This document shows, piece after piece, positions 56,266 to 64,000 of a DNA stretch of 64,000 nt (position 1 is its first letter; each line of letters starts with the position of its first letter). Origin of the DNA: Aquincola tertiaricarbonis. Lineage in GTDB: Bacteria; Pseudomonadota; Gammaproteobacteria; Burkholderiales; Burkholderiaceae_C. The DNA lies in the NCBI RefSeq assembly GCF_023573145.1, contig NZ_CP097635.1, forward strand, positions 1,364,001 to 1,428,000. Direction: 5' to 3'. The position numbers and the translations under genes were made by a program. The notes below the pieces were generated by a model. That model was not told the origin of the DNA. It was given only the letters and a program-made list of their open reading frames with translations, and did not search any database.

Positions 56266-57396
56266 ATGGAACCCCTTCTTCGTTACGGCATCATCGGCTG
56301 CGGCAGCATGGGCCGCGAGCACATCGAGAACCTGCGCGCCCTGCCGGGCACCCAGGTCACCGCCATCGCCGACGTGGACGCCGGCAGCCGCGAGAAGGCC
56401 CAGGCCCTGCTGCCCGACACCGTGCAGGTATTTACCACCCCGCAGGCGCTGCTGGACAGCGGCGCCTGCGACGCGGTGGTGATCGCCACGCCCAACCACA
56501 CGCATGCCGGCATCCTGCGCGCGGCGCTGGCCACCGACCTGCACATCCTGGCCGAGAAGCCGCTGGTCACCACCATCGAAGACGGCCTGGCCCTGCTGGC
56601 ACTGGAACGCCAGCGTGTGGCCGAAGGTGCCAGGCGGGTGGTGTGGGTGGCCCAGGAATACCGCTACATGCCGCCGGTGGCCGAGATGATCCGCCTGGTG
56701 CATGCCGGTGGCGCCGGCACGCTGCACCAGGTGGCCATCCGCGAGCACCGCGAACCCTTCTACCCCAAGGTGGGTGACTGGAACCGCTTCTCGGGCAACA
56801 CCGGCGGCACGCTGGTCGAGAAGTGCTGCCACTACTTCAACCTGATGGACCTCATCCTGCAGGAGCGGCCGACGCGGGTGTTCGCTTCCGGCGGCCAGCG
56901 GGTGAACCACCTGGACGAACGCTACGAAGGCCGCACGCCCGACATCCTGGACAGCGCCTACGTGATCGTGGAGTACCCCAGCGGCGCCCGCGCGATGCTG
57001 GACCTGTGTATGTTCGCCGAGAACTCCGTGGACAACGAGCACATCGTGGTGGTGGGCGACCAAGCCCGCTATGAGACGCTGCTGCCCTCGCTCACGCTGC
57101 GCTGCGGCCGGCGTGAAGACTGGGGCCGGCGCGAGGCCTGGGGCCAGCCTTCGGGCACCGGCCAGGGCGTGTCGGTGCGCCGCGTGTGGGACACCAACAT
57201 CCGCTACCCGGGCCAGCATTTCGGCGCCTCGTACATCGAGCACCAGCACTTCCTGGCCGCCATCCGCAACGGCACGCCGCCCGAGATCACACTGGAAGAA
57301 GGACTGCGCAGCGTGGCCACCGGGCTGGCGGCCCACCGCAGCATCGCCACCGGCCTGCCGGTGGCCGTGGCCGACCTGCTGCCAGCAGTGCTGTGA
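56266..57396 (+). CDS. Gfo/Idh/MocA family oxidoreductase
   Basis: 376-aa NAD(P)-dependent dehydrogenase. The Rossmann motif YGIIGCGSMGREHIENL and the catalytic-region ILAEKPLVTT are present, and the C-terminal alpha/beta domain includes GGTLVEKCCHYFNLMD. Members oxidise sugars, inositols or their derivatives. In this operon it may act on the imported sugar or an epimer. The ATG at 56266 is preceded by GGAAGTGAGC; an upstream GTG at 56251 is less likely. It ends one base before the SDR gene. Confidence 0.92.
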   Translation: MEPLLRYGIIGCGSMGREHIENLRALPGTQVTAIADVDAGSREKAQALLPDTVQVFTTPQALLDSGACDAVVIATPNHTHAGILRAALATDLHILAEKPLVTTIEDGLALLALERQRVAEGARRVVWVAQEYRYMPPVAEMIRLVHAGGAGTLHQVAIREHREPFYPKVGDWNRFSGNTGGTLVEKCCHYFNLMDLILQERPTRVFASGGQRVNHLDERYEGRTPDILDSAYVIVEYPSGARAMLDLCMFAENSVDNEHIVVVGDQARYETLLPSLTLRCGRREDWGRREAWGQPSGTGQGVSVRRVWDTNIRYPGQHFGASYIEHQHFLAAIRNGTPPEITLEEGLRSVATGLAAHRSIATGLPVAVADLLPAVL

Positions 57397-57397
57397 C

Positions 57398-58186
57398 ATG
57401 AGCCGCCCCTACACCCTCTACCCCTCGCTGCGCGACCGCGTGGTGTTCATCAGCGGCGGCAGCTCGGGCATCGGCGCCGAGCTGGTGCGGGCCTTCGCCG
57501 CGCAGGGCGCGGTGGTGGCCTTCTGCGGCACGCGGCCCGGCGGCGGCGATGCGCTGGTTGACGAGCTGCGACAGGCCGGCCATGCCGCGCCGCACTACCG
57601 CGTGTGCGACGTGCGCGACGTGGCGGCCTACCAGGCCGTGCTGCATGAGCTGATCGCCGAGCTGGGCCCCATCCGCGTGCTGGTCAACAACGCCGGCCGC
57701 GACGACCGCCATGCGATGGAGGAGGTGACGCCCGAGCTGTGGGACGACCGGCTGGCGCTCAACCTCAAGCACTACTTCTTCGCCATCCAGGCCTGCGCAC
57801 CGGCCATGGCCGAGGCCGGCGGCGGCGCGGTGGTGAACATGGGCTCGGTGAGCTGGATGCGCGGCCGGCCACGGCTCGCGGGCTACACCACAGCCAAGGC
57901 CGGCATCCTGGGCCTCACGCGCACGCTGGCGCGCGAGCTGGGTGAGCGCCACATCCGCGTCAATGCACTGGTGCCCGGCGCCATCGTCACCGAACGCCAG
58001 ACCACGCTGCACCGCGACGCCGCGGCCGACCAGGCCTTCCTGGACGCGCAATGCCTGAAGATCCGCCTGGACCCCGGACACGTGGCCCGCGCCACCCTGT
58101 TCCTGGCCGCTGACGACAGCGACGGCATGACCGGTCAGCATGTGCTGGTGGATGCGGGCATCGCGCAGCAGTCGGTGATCACCTGA
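57398..58186 (+). CDS. SDR family oxidoreductase, probable sugar 1-dehydrogenase
   Basis: 262-aa short-chain dehydrogenase with intact NAD-binding SGGSSGIGAELV, VLVNNAGRDD and catalytic Ser (NMGSVSW) and Tyr-x3-Lys (GYTTAKAG). The start MSRPYTLYPSLRDRVVFISGG resembles galactose/arabinose 1-dehydrogenases of the SDR class, which make the lactone that leads to an aldonate. This would complete the first step before the dehydratase and aldolase; the substrate is inferred from context. Its 3' end overlaps the convergent LysR gene by 8 bases. Confidence 0.9.
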   Translation: MSRPYTLYPSLRDRVVFISGGSSGIGAELVRAFAAQGAVVAFCGTRPGGGDALVDELRQAGHAAPHYRVCDVRDVAAYQAVLHELIAELGPIRVLVNNAGRDDRHAMEEVTPELWDDRLALNLKHYFFAIQACAPAMAEAGGGAVVNMGSVSWMRGRPRLAGYTTAKAGILGLTRTLARELGERHIRVNALVPGAIVTERQTTLHRDAAADQAFLDAQCLKIRLDPGHVARATLFLAADDSDGMTGQHVLVDAGIAQQSVIT

Positions 58187-59111
58187 TCGGGGCGGGCCCT
58201 TCCAGCGGCCGCGCCCTGTCCTGCGCCGCTTCCCCCAGCAGCCATTCGCGAAAGGCCACCAGCGCGGGCCGGTCGGCCTGGGCGGGCAGGCAGCACAGGT
58301 AGTAGCCGCGGGGCAGCGCCACCGGCAGGTCGAAGGGCACGGCCAGGCGGCCGCTGGCCACTTCCGCGCGCACCAGGCAGCGCTGCACCAGGGCCACGCC
58401 CATGTCGGCCAGCGCGGCCTGCACCAGGATCGAGACTTGGTCGAAGGCGGTGGCCACCACCGGCTCCACGCCCGGCACGCCCACCGCGGCGAACCATTGC
58501 GCCCAGTTGTCGGGCGAGCTGGTGTGGCCCAGCAAGGGCTCGGCCGCCAGCGCGTCCGGCGTGGCCCAGCGCCGCGCGGCCAGCCGCTGCGGATGGCACA
58601 CCGGCACCACTTCATGGCCGATCACGTCGTCCACCTGCCACTGCGGCCACTGGGCCGGGCCCAGGCCGGTGAGCAGGGCGGCATCGGGCGCGGCCGGGCC
58701 GCTGAAGTCCTCCTCCTTGCGGTAGGGCACGAAACGCAGCCGCAGCTGCGGATGGCGCAGCTGGAAGCGGGCCAGCCGCGGCACCAGCCACACGCTGGCC
58801 AGCGTGGGCACCACGGCCAGCGCCAGCGTGGGTGCGGCTGCCGACTGCAGCAGGCCGGCACTGGCCCGCTCGATCTGCGCCAGCGGCGCCTCCACCTGCT
58901 GCAACAGGCTGCGGCCGGCTTCGGTAAGCACCAGGCCTGCCGCCTGCCGCAACAGCAGCGGCTGGCCGAAGTGCTGTTCCAGCCGTGCCACCGCACGGCT
59001 GATGGCGCCCTGGGTGACGCACAGCTGCTCGGCCGCGCGCGTGAAGCTGCCGCTGCGCGCGGTGGCCACGAAGGCGTGCAGCTCGGACATCGATGGAGAT
59101 TGCAGCCGCAT
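58179..59111 (-). CDS. LysR-type transcriptional regulator (GcvA-like)
   Basis: 310-aa LysR protein. HTH residues 8-65: ELHAFVATARSGSFTRAAEQL and QGAISRAVARLEQHFGQPLL. The effector domain, with NWAQWFAAVGVPGVEP, resembles the GcvA group. It is divergent from the Bug-type binding protein at 59195, which it probably regulates, and converges on the sugar operon. The ATG at 59111 is chosen; upstream in-frame codons extend to 59129. Confidence 0.92.
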   Translation of the reverse strand: MRLQSPSMSELHAFVATARSGSFTRAAEQLCVTQGAISRAVARLEQHFGQPLLLRQAAGLVLTEAGRSLLQQVEAPLAQIERASAGLLQSAAAPTLALAVVPTLASVWLVPRLARFQLRHPQLRLRFVPYRKEEDFSGPAAPDAALLTGLGPAQWPQWQVDDVIGHEVVPVCHPQRLAARRWATPDALAAEPLLGHTSSPDNWAQWFAAVGVPGVEPVVATAFDQVSILVQAALADMGVALVQRCLVRAEVASGRLAVPFDLPVALPRGYYLCCLPAQADRPALVAFREWLLGEAAQDRARPLEGPAPIR

Positions 59112-59194
59112 GGCAGGCGGTATGAACAAAGGTAATGCGCGAGTGCCGGATTGTCGTTTGTGCCCCGGGGTGGCTTCACCCAGACTGCGCGGCC

Positions 59195-60244
59195 ATGACG
59201 ACCGCCCCCTTGCCCACCCCTTGCCTGGCGACCGACTCGCCGGCCGACACGGCCCAGACCACCGGCCGCCGCCAGCTGCTGCGCAGCGCCTTCGCGCTGG
59301 GTGTCGCCGGCCTGCTGGCGCCGGCCGCGTGGGCCCAGGGCAGCTACCCCGAGCGCACGATCAAGCTGGTGGTGCCGTTCGCGCCCAGTGGCAGCACCGA
59401 CATGGCGGCACGGCTGATCGCCGAGTACGCCGGCCAGGAGCTGGGCCAGACCATCGTGGTGGAGAACCGCGCCGGCGCCGGCGGCTCGTTGGGCATGGAG
59501 CAGGTGGCCAAGAGCAAGGCCGACGGCTACACGCTGGGCATGGCGTCGATGAGCACGCACGGCTCCAACCCCGCGGTGTTCGGCAGCCGCCTGAAGTACG
59601 ACCCCATCAAGGACTTTGCGCCGGTGACCAACGTGGCCACGGTGCCCAGCGTGTTCGCGGTCAACCCCAAGGTGCCGGCGCGCACCATGCAGGAATTCAT
59701 CGCGCTGGCCAAGGCCGAGCCGGGCAAGTACGCCTTCGCTTCGCCGGGCACCGGTTCGCTGGGGCACGCCAACATCGAGCACTTCGCTTCGCTGGCCAAG
59801 GTGCAGCTGCTGCACGTGCCCTACAAGGGCGCCGGCCTGGCGATGACCGATGCGGTGGCCGGCCAGGTGGACGCCATCACCGACAACCTGCCCTCGGCGC
59901 TGCCCCACATCAAGGCGGGCCGGCTGCGCGCGCTGGCGGTGCTGAGCGAAAAGCGCTCGCCGATGCTGCCCGACGTGCCCACCTACGGTGAGCTGGGCTT
60001 TCCGCAGATGGGAGGTGGCGGCTGGTTCGGCATCGTGGCGCCGGCAGGCACGCCGCAGCTGGTGATCGCGCGGCTGAATGCCGCCATCCACAAGGCCATG
60101 CAGCACCCCGAGTTCATCCGCAAGATGGACGAGTCGGGCGCCACGCTGATCCCCGGCACGCCGGCCGAGTTCGCCCAGCAGATCCGCGTCGCCATCGAGC
60201 GCTACGACCGCGTGGGCAAGGTGGCGCGCATCCGGGCGGATTGA
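59195..60244 (+). CDS. Bug family tripartite tricarboxylate transporter substrate-binding protein
   Basis: 349-aa periplasmic binding protein of the TctC/Bug family, which captures carboxylates or small aromatic acids. Export is by a Tat-like signal (GRRQLLRSAFALGVAGLLAP, cleavage after AWA). Core motifs: PERTIKLVVPFAPSGSTDMA, VVENRAGAGGSLG and VPYKGAGLAMTDAVAGQVD. No membrane components (TctAB) are adjacent, typical of the many orphan Bug proteins in Burkholderiales. The ATG at 59195 is chosen over an upstream ATG at 59135. Confidence 0.92.
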   Translation: MTTAPLPTPCLATDSPADTAQTTGRRQLLRSAFALGVAGLLAPAAWAQGSYPERTIKLVVPFAPSGSTDMAARLIAEYAGQELGQTIVVENRAGAGGSLGMEQVAKSKADGYTLGMASMSTHGSNPAVFGSRLKYDPIKDFAPVTNVATVPSVFAVNPKVPARTMQEFIALAKAEPGKYAFASPGTGSLGHANIEHFASLAKVQLLHVPYKGAGLAMTDAVAGQVDAITDNLPSALPHIKAGRLRALAVLSEKRSPMLPDVPTYGELGFPQMGGGGWFGIVAPAGTPQLVIARLNAAIHKAMQHPEFIRKMDESGATLIPGTPAEFAQQIRVAIERYDRVGKVARIRAD

Positions 60245-60249
60245 GCCAT

Positions 60250-61122
60250 ATGCGCACACCCTTCCAGACCCCCTTTCACCTGCAGCTGCCTCGCACGCCG
60301 GCCATCGCGCTGGTGTGCGACTCGCCGCACAGCGGCACCGACTACCCGGAAGACTTTCGCGCCGCGGTGCCGATGCACCTGCTGCGACGTGGCGAAGACA
60401 CCCACGTGGACCGGCTGTGGGCAGCGGTGCCCGAGGTGGGCGGCACGCTGCTGGCGGCACACTTTCCGCGCACCTACATCGATGTGAACCGCACGCTGGA
60501 CGACCTGGACCCGGCGCTGATGGACGGGCCCTGGCCCACGCCGCTGCAGCCCGGGCCCAAGACGCGGCTGGGTTATGGCCTGGTGTGGCGCAACGTCAAT
60601 GCCACCACGCCCATCTACGACCGCCAGTTGTCTGTACAAGAGGTGCAGCAGCGCATCGAGCGCTGCTACCAGCCCTACCACGCGGCACTGGCCGGCGCCA
60701 TCGACGATGCGCTGCTGCGCTTCGGCCGCGTGTGGCACCTGAACCTGCATTCCATGCCCGACGACGCCTACCAGCGCCTGGGCATCCGCAGCCCGCATCC
60801 GCTGGCCGACTTCGTGCTGGGCGACCGTGATGGCAGCACCTGCAGCGGCGAGTTCGTGGCCCTGGTGGAAGCCGAGCTGCGCGCGCGCGGCTACACGGTG
60901 GCCCGCAACGACCCCTACAAGGGCGTGGGCCTGATCGCCAAGATCGGCCAGCCCGCGCTGGGCCGGCACAGCCTGCAGATCGAGCTGCGCCGGCCGGTGT
61001 ACATGAACGAGGCCACCCGCGAGCCCACCGCCAACTTCGGCGTGGTGCAGGCGGACCTGGCGCAGGTGCTGTCGGCGATTGCCCGCTACATCGGCGCGCA
61101 GACGGCGGCGCCGTCGGCCTGA
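60250..61122 (+). CDS. N-formylglutamate amidohydrolase family protein
   Basis: 290-aa zinc-dependent amidohydrolase of the HutG/N-formylglutamate deformylase family. It has VCDSPHSGTDYPEDF, DTHVDRLW, RTYIDVNRTLDDLD and WHLNLHSMPDDAY in the expected order. It begins 6 bases after the Bug gene, so it is likely co-transcribed and may act on the transported compound rather than on histidine degradation, since no other hut gene is near. A TTG at 60241 is an alternative start. Confidence 0.9.
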   Translation: MRTPFQTPFHLQLPRTPAIALVCDSPHSGTDYPEDFRAAVPMHLLRRGEDTHVDRLWAAVPEVGGTLLAAHFPRTYIDVNRTLDDLDPALMDGPWPTPLQPGPKTRLGYGLVWRNVNATTPIYDRQLSVQEVQQRIERCYQPYHAALAGAIDDALLRFGRVWHLNLHSMPDDAYQRLGIRSPHPLADFVLGDRDGSTCSGEFVALVEAELRARGYTVARNDPYKGVGLIAKIGQPALGRHSLQIELRRPVYMNEATREPTANFGVVQADLAQVLSAIARYIGAQTAAPSA

Positions 61123-61128
61123 CCCACC

Positions 61129-61520
61129 TCAGCCAACAGGCGGTGCGTGGCACACCGCCTCGATGTTGTGGCCATCGGGGCCAGCACGAAGGCGCCGTAG
61201 TAGTTCGGGTGGTAGTGCGGCCGCAGGCCCGGTGCGCCGTTGTCGCGGCCGCCGGCCGCCAGGGCCGCACGGTGGAACGCGTCCACCGTCTGCCGATCGG
61301 CCACCCGAAAGGCCACATGCACCGGCGGCTGGTTGGGCGTGCCGCGGCTGATCCAGAACTCGGGCTTGGGCGGCTCGCCGAAGCCGGCCACGTCGGTGTG
61401 GCCGGTGACCTCGGCCGACAGCTCCACCAGCTGCTCGAAGCCCAGCGGCCGAAGCGCCTCGCGGTAGAAGGCCTGGCTGCGCGCGAAGTCGCTGACGATG
61501 ACGCCGGTGTGATCGATCAT
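61129..61520 (-). pseudogene. VOC (glyoxalase/bleomycin resistance) family protein with 3' frameshift
   Basis: Small vicinal-oxygen-chelate fold protein starting MIDHTGVIVSDFARSQAFYR and containing PPVHVAFRVADRQTVDAFH and HYHPNYYGAFVL. After FVL the expected DPDGHNIEAVCH is found in the next frame, ending at a stop at 61129. A single missing base at 61180/61181 (GGCC where GGACC would keep the frame) explains this. As read, translation continues in the wrong frame to 61086 and loses the family's last metal-binding Glu. It could be a genuine inactivating mutation or a base-call error. Confidence 0.8.
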
Positions 61521-61583
61521 GGCAGTGGGTGCGAAGGGAATTGGACCGTTCGCGGACAATGTAGCGCCCCCTGCCCCCCTTGC

Positions 61584-63500
61584 ATGTCCAGCCCCGCCCC
61601 GTTCCGCGTGCTGTCGGTCATCCCCCCGATGACGCAGCTCAACACGCCCTACCCCTCCACCGCCTACCTCACGGGCTTCCTGCGCTCGCGCGGGTTCGAC
61701 GCGGTGCAGGAAGACCTGGCGCTGGCCCTGGTGCTGGACCTGCTGTCGCCCGCCGGCCTGGCCGCCGTGCTTGAGCGGGCCGAGGCGGTGCCCGAGGCGC
61801 GGCGCAGCCCGCAGGTGGCGCACTTCGTGGCCGAGGCGGACCGTTACCTGGCCACCATCGGCCCCACCATCCGCTTCTTGCAGGGGCACGACGCAACGCT
61901 GGCCCACCGCATCGCCACCCGGCGCTGGCTGCCCGAAGGCGCACGCTTCCGCGCGCTGGACGTGTATGTGGACGACGACGGCGGTGACCCGCTGGCCTGG
62001 GCCTTCGGCGCGCTGGGTCTGCAAGACCGGGCGCGCCACCTGGCCACGCTGTACCTGAACGACCTGGCCGACGTGCTGCGCGACGCCATCGACCCGCGCT
62101 TCGAGTTCGTGCGCTATGCCGAACAGCTGGCCGCCAGCCAGCCCAGCTTCGACCCGCTGGCCGCCGCCTTGGCCGCGCCGCACAACCTGGTGGACGAGCG
62201 CCTGTGCGCCTTGGCCCTGCGGGCGGTGGAGCGCCACCAGCCCCGGCTGCTGCTGCTGTCGGTGCCCTTTCCCGGCGCGATGTATGCGGCGCTGCGCATC
62301 GCGCAGGCGGTGAAGGCAGCGCATCCGCAGTTGGCCATCGCGCTGGGCGGCGGCTTCGTCAACACCGAGCTGCGCGAGCTGGCCGAGCCGCGCCTGTTCG
62401 ACTTCGTCGACTACGTGACGCTGGACGCGGGCGAGCGGCCGCTGCTGGCGCTGATCGACCACCTGCAGGGCCGTCGCTCGCGCCAGCGGCTGGTGCGCAC
62501 CTTCGCGCGCGACGAGGCCAGCGGCGCAGTGCGCTGGCTGCACATGCCCGAGCCCGACGTGCCCTTCGACGAGGTGGGCACGCCCACCTGGGACGGCCTG
62601 CCGCTGGACAAGTACCTGTCGCTGCTGGACATGCTCAACCCGATGAACCGGTTGTGGAGCGACGGCCGCTGGAACAAGCTGACGGTGGCCCATGGCTGCT
62701 ACTGGAAGAAGTGCAGCTTCTGCGACGTGAGCCTGGACTACATCGCCCGCTACGAGCAGGCCAGCGCCAAGACGCTGGTGGACCGCATCGAGGCCATCGT
62801 GCAGGAAACGGGGCAGACGGGCTTCCACTTCGTGGACGAAGCCGCCCCGCCCAAGGCCTTGTGGGGACTGGCCGACGAGCTGCAGCGCCGCAACCTGGAC
62901 ATCTCGTGGTGGGGCAACGTGCGCTTCGAGAAGACCTTCACCCCCGAGCTGTGCGAGGCCCTGGCCGCCAGCGGCTGCGTGGCGATTTCGGGCGGGCTGG
63001 AAGTGGCCTCGGACCGGCTGCTCAAGCTGATGAAGAAGGGCGTGTCGGTGGAGCAGGTGGCGCGGGTGACGCGCGCCTTCAGCGAGGCCGGCATCCTGGT
63101 GCATGCGTACCTGATGTACGGCTTTCCAACGCAGACGGTGCAGGACACGGTGGATGCGCTGGAGTACGTGCGCCAGCTGTTCGAGCAGGGCTGCATCCAG
63201 AGCGGCTTCTTCCACCGCTTTGCCTGCACCGTGCACAGCCCGGTGGGCCAGGACCCCGAGGCCTACGGGGTGCAGCTGCAGCCGCTGCCGCCGGGGACGT
63301 TCGCCAAGAACGACGTGGCCTTCATCGACCCCACCGGCACCGACCACGACGCGATGGGCCGGGCGCTGAAGAAGGCCATCTACAACTTCATGCACGGCAT
63401 CGGCCTGGAAGCCGACGCGCGCAGCTGGTTCGACGTGCGGGTGCCCAAGCCCACCGTCTCGCGCCACCGCATCGCGCGGGCGCTGCAGCAGCCGGCCTGA
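61584..63500 (+). CDS. B12-binding-type radical SAM protein
   Basis: 638-aa radical SAM enzyme. The N-terminal half resembles the cobalamin-binding-like Rossmann domain of such enzymes (FRVLSVIPPMTQLNTPYPST, AIALGGGFVNTELRELAEP). The SAM core near residues 365-560 carries the cluster motif in VAHGCYWKKCSFCDVSLDY, that is Cys-x4-Cys-x2-Cys rather than the usual Cys-x3-Cys-x2-Cys, followed by HFVDEAAPP and ISGGLEVASDRLL. The B12-binding DxHxxG motif is not evident. The substrate is unknown. The ATG at 61584 is the start of homology; a longer frame runs back through the antisense VOC gene. Confidence 0.88.
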   Translation: MSSPAPFRVLSVIPPMTQLNTPYPSTAYLTGFLRSRGFDAVQEDLALALVLDLLSPAGLAAVLERAEAVPEARRSPQVAHFVAEADRYLATIGPTIRFLQGHDATLAHRIATRRWLPEGARFRALDVYVDDDGGDPLAWAFGALGLQDRARHLATLYLNDLADVLRDAIDPRFEFVRYAEQLAASQPSFDPLAAALAAPHNLVDERLCALALRAVERHQPRLLLLSVPFPGAMYAALRIAQAVKAAHPQLAIALGGGFVNTELRELAEPRLFDFVDYVTLDAGERPLLALIDHLQGRRSRQRLVRTFARDEASGAVRWLHMPEPDVPFDEVGTPTWDGLPLDKYLSLLDMLNPMNRLWSDGRWNKLTVAHGCYWKKCSFCDVSLDYIARYEQASAKTLVDRIEAIVQETGQTGFHFVDEAAPPKALWGLADELQRRNLDISWWGNVRFEKTFTPELCEALAASGCVAISGGLEVASDRLLKLMKKGVSVEQVARVTRAFSEAGILVHAYLMYGFPTQTVQDTVDALEYVRQLFEQGCIQSGFFHRFACTVHSPVGQDPEAYGVQLQPLPPGTFAKNDVAFIDPTGTDHDAMGRALKKAIYNFMHGIGLEADARSWFDVRVPKPTVSRHRIARALQQPA

Positions 63501-63527
63501 GCGGCGCCACGCCGCCAAGCATGAAAA

Positions 63528-63543
63528 CCGGGCCGCGGCCCGG
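63528..63543. terminator. 16-base perfect palindrome after the radical SAM gene
   Basis: CCGGGCCGCGGCCCGG, 27 bases past the stop, preceded by AAAA but not followed by a T run. It may act as a weak or processed 3' end. Confidence 0.45.
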
Positions 63544-63717
63544 ATAACCCCTGTGCAGTTTTACCGCCAGCGCCCTTCTGCGGCTGGCCAAATTGTTACT
63601 GCGGCCGTGTCGACGGCGCTGTTTCAAATTCACCAAGGGGAATTTGTATCTAAAGCTCAATTTCCCGGGATGGGGGCCGAAACACGTCGCTTCCCAATCC
63701 CTAGCAGGTTGTCTGCA

Positions 63718-64000
63718 ATGTCCTTTGCGAATTTGAAGATCGGCACCCGCCTGGCGCTGGCCTTTGCGGTGGTGATTGCGCTTTTGCTTGCTATCGTCAC
63801 CTTCAGCGCCGCGGGACTGGACCGCGTGGCCCACACGATGGACCGCGTAGTAAGTGATCGCTACGCTCAGATCGCTCTCAGCAACACGATCAAGTCCATG
63901 GGCGACAAGGGCGTGATCACCATCGGCCGCGTGCTGCTGGCTTCTGACGAACAGCAGCTCAAAAAACACCTGGAAGAATATTCTGCAATTCGTTCCGCCA
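63718..64000 (+). CDS. methyl-accepting chemotaxis protein, 3' end outside window
   Basis: The first 94 residues of a chemoreceptor. It starts MSFANLKIGTRLALAFAVV, the conserved cytoplasmic lead and TM1 (to about residue 34), and continues into a helical periplasmic domain (LDRVAHTMDRVVSDRYAQI) of four-helix-bundle type. The gene runs off the right edge. The 217 bases upstream are noticeably more AT-rich than the surroundings and probably hold its promoter, which I could not fix. It is not obviously linked to the receptor at 9171. Confidence 0.88.
   Translation, partial: MSFANLKIGTRLALAFAVVIALLLAIVTFSAAGLDRVAHTMDRVVSDRYAQIALSNTIKSMGDKGVITIGRVLLASDEQQLKKHLEEYSAIRSA

Noticed and set aside
54202..57399. 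1065-residue minus-strand open frame across the transporter, porin and oxidoreductase genes
   Set aside because: Antisense shadow of five well-supported plus-strand genes; no recognisable domain.
61086..63518. 810-residue open frame on the minus strand covering the radical SAM gene
   Set aside because: Only its last part (from 61520) is VOC-like; the rest is an antisense shadow with His/Gln/Arg-biased composition.
63670..63710. Possible sigma-28 promoter (TAAAG ... GGCCGAAA) before the second chemoreceptor
   Set aside because: The spacing between the two elements is about six bases too long and the -10 match is incomplete.

Overview
The window is a very GC-rich, densely coded stretch of a betaproteobacterial chromosome. 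The best guess is Burkholderiales, in the Rubrivivax/Leptothrix/Roseateles/Aquincola (Sphaerotilaceae-Comamonadaceae) range. This rests on the composition, a Bug-type tricarboxylate-transporter binding protein, a PEP-CTERM protein, a porin with a Gram-negative signal peptide, many LysR regulators and a class-C group II intron. No rRNA, tRNA, CRISPR array or prophage was recognised.

Layout. 1-5.8 kb: a cut-off FeS-type photolyase and an antenna-less photolyase-like partner, an overlapping PEP-CTERM protein / exported intradiol dioxygenase pair, and an overlapping FAD oxidoreductase / SDR pair on the other strand. 5.9-10.7 kb: sensory genes (hybrid PAS-kinase-REC-GAF protein, CheW, chemoreceptor). 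10.8-17.0 kb: a 54-aa exported protein, an FtsX-type permease, a DUF899 protein, a DODA-type dioxygenase, an orphan BMP-family binding protein and a small membrane protein. 17.1-19.2 kb: a complete group II intron inserted in a dispersed intergenic repeat; both ends can be placed to the base by comparison with an empty copy at 32150/32151.

19.3-35.6 kb is one purine uptake and catabolism locus. On the minus strand it holds an adenine deaminase-like enzyme, a Rieske oxygenase, a BMP-type nucleoside/purine ABC transporter (binding protein, two permeases, double ATPase), an NCS2 purine permease, guanine deaminase and a LysR regulator. Divergently it holds xdhA, xdhB and xdhC. Adenine and guanine would be deaminated to hypoxanthine and xanthine and oxidised to urate by xanthine dehydrogenase. 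xdhA and xdhB are separated by almost 800 bases of repeat-rich non-coding DNA that includes a MITE-like element.

35.7-47.1 kb is mostly housekeeping and repair: dusC, a DUF808 membrane protein, a DUF1415 protein, an oligopeptidase, a coiled-coil exported protein, a LysR regulator, a cold-shock protein, ligD, a TspO-family protein and a lone Abi (AbiD/F-type) abortive-infection protein.

47.2-58.2 kb is a sugar or sugar-acid catabolic operon under a divergent LacI-family repressor with a clear operator: IlvD/Edd dehydratase, HpcH/HpaI aldolase, CUT1 ABC transporter, porin, Gfo/Idh/MocA dehydrogenase and SDR dehydrogenase. This fits a non-phosphorylative oxidative route, although no lactonase is present. 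58.2-64 kb: a LysR regulator divergent from a Bug-type binding protein, an N-formylglutamate amidohydrolase-like protein, a frameshifted VOC-family gene, a radical SAM protein with unusual cysteine spacing, and the start of a second chemoreceptor cut by the window end.
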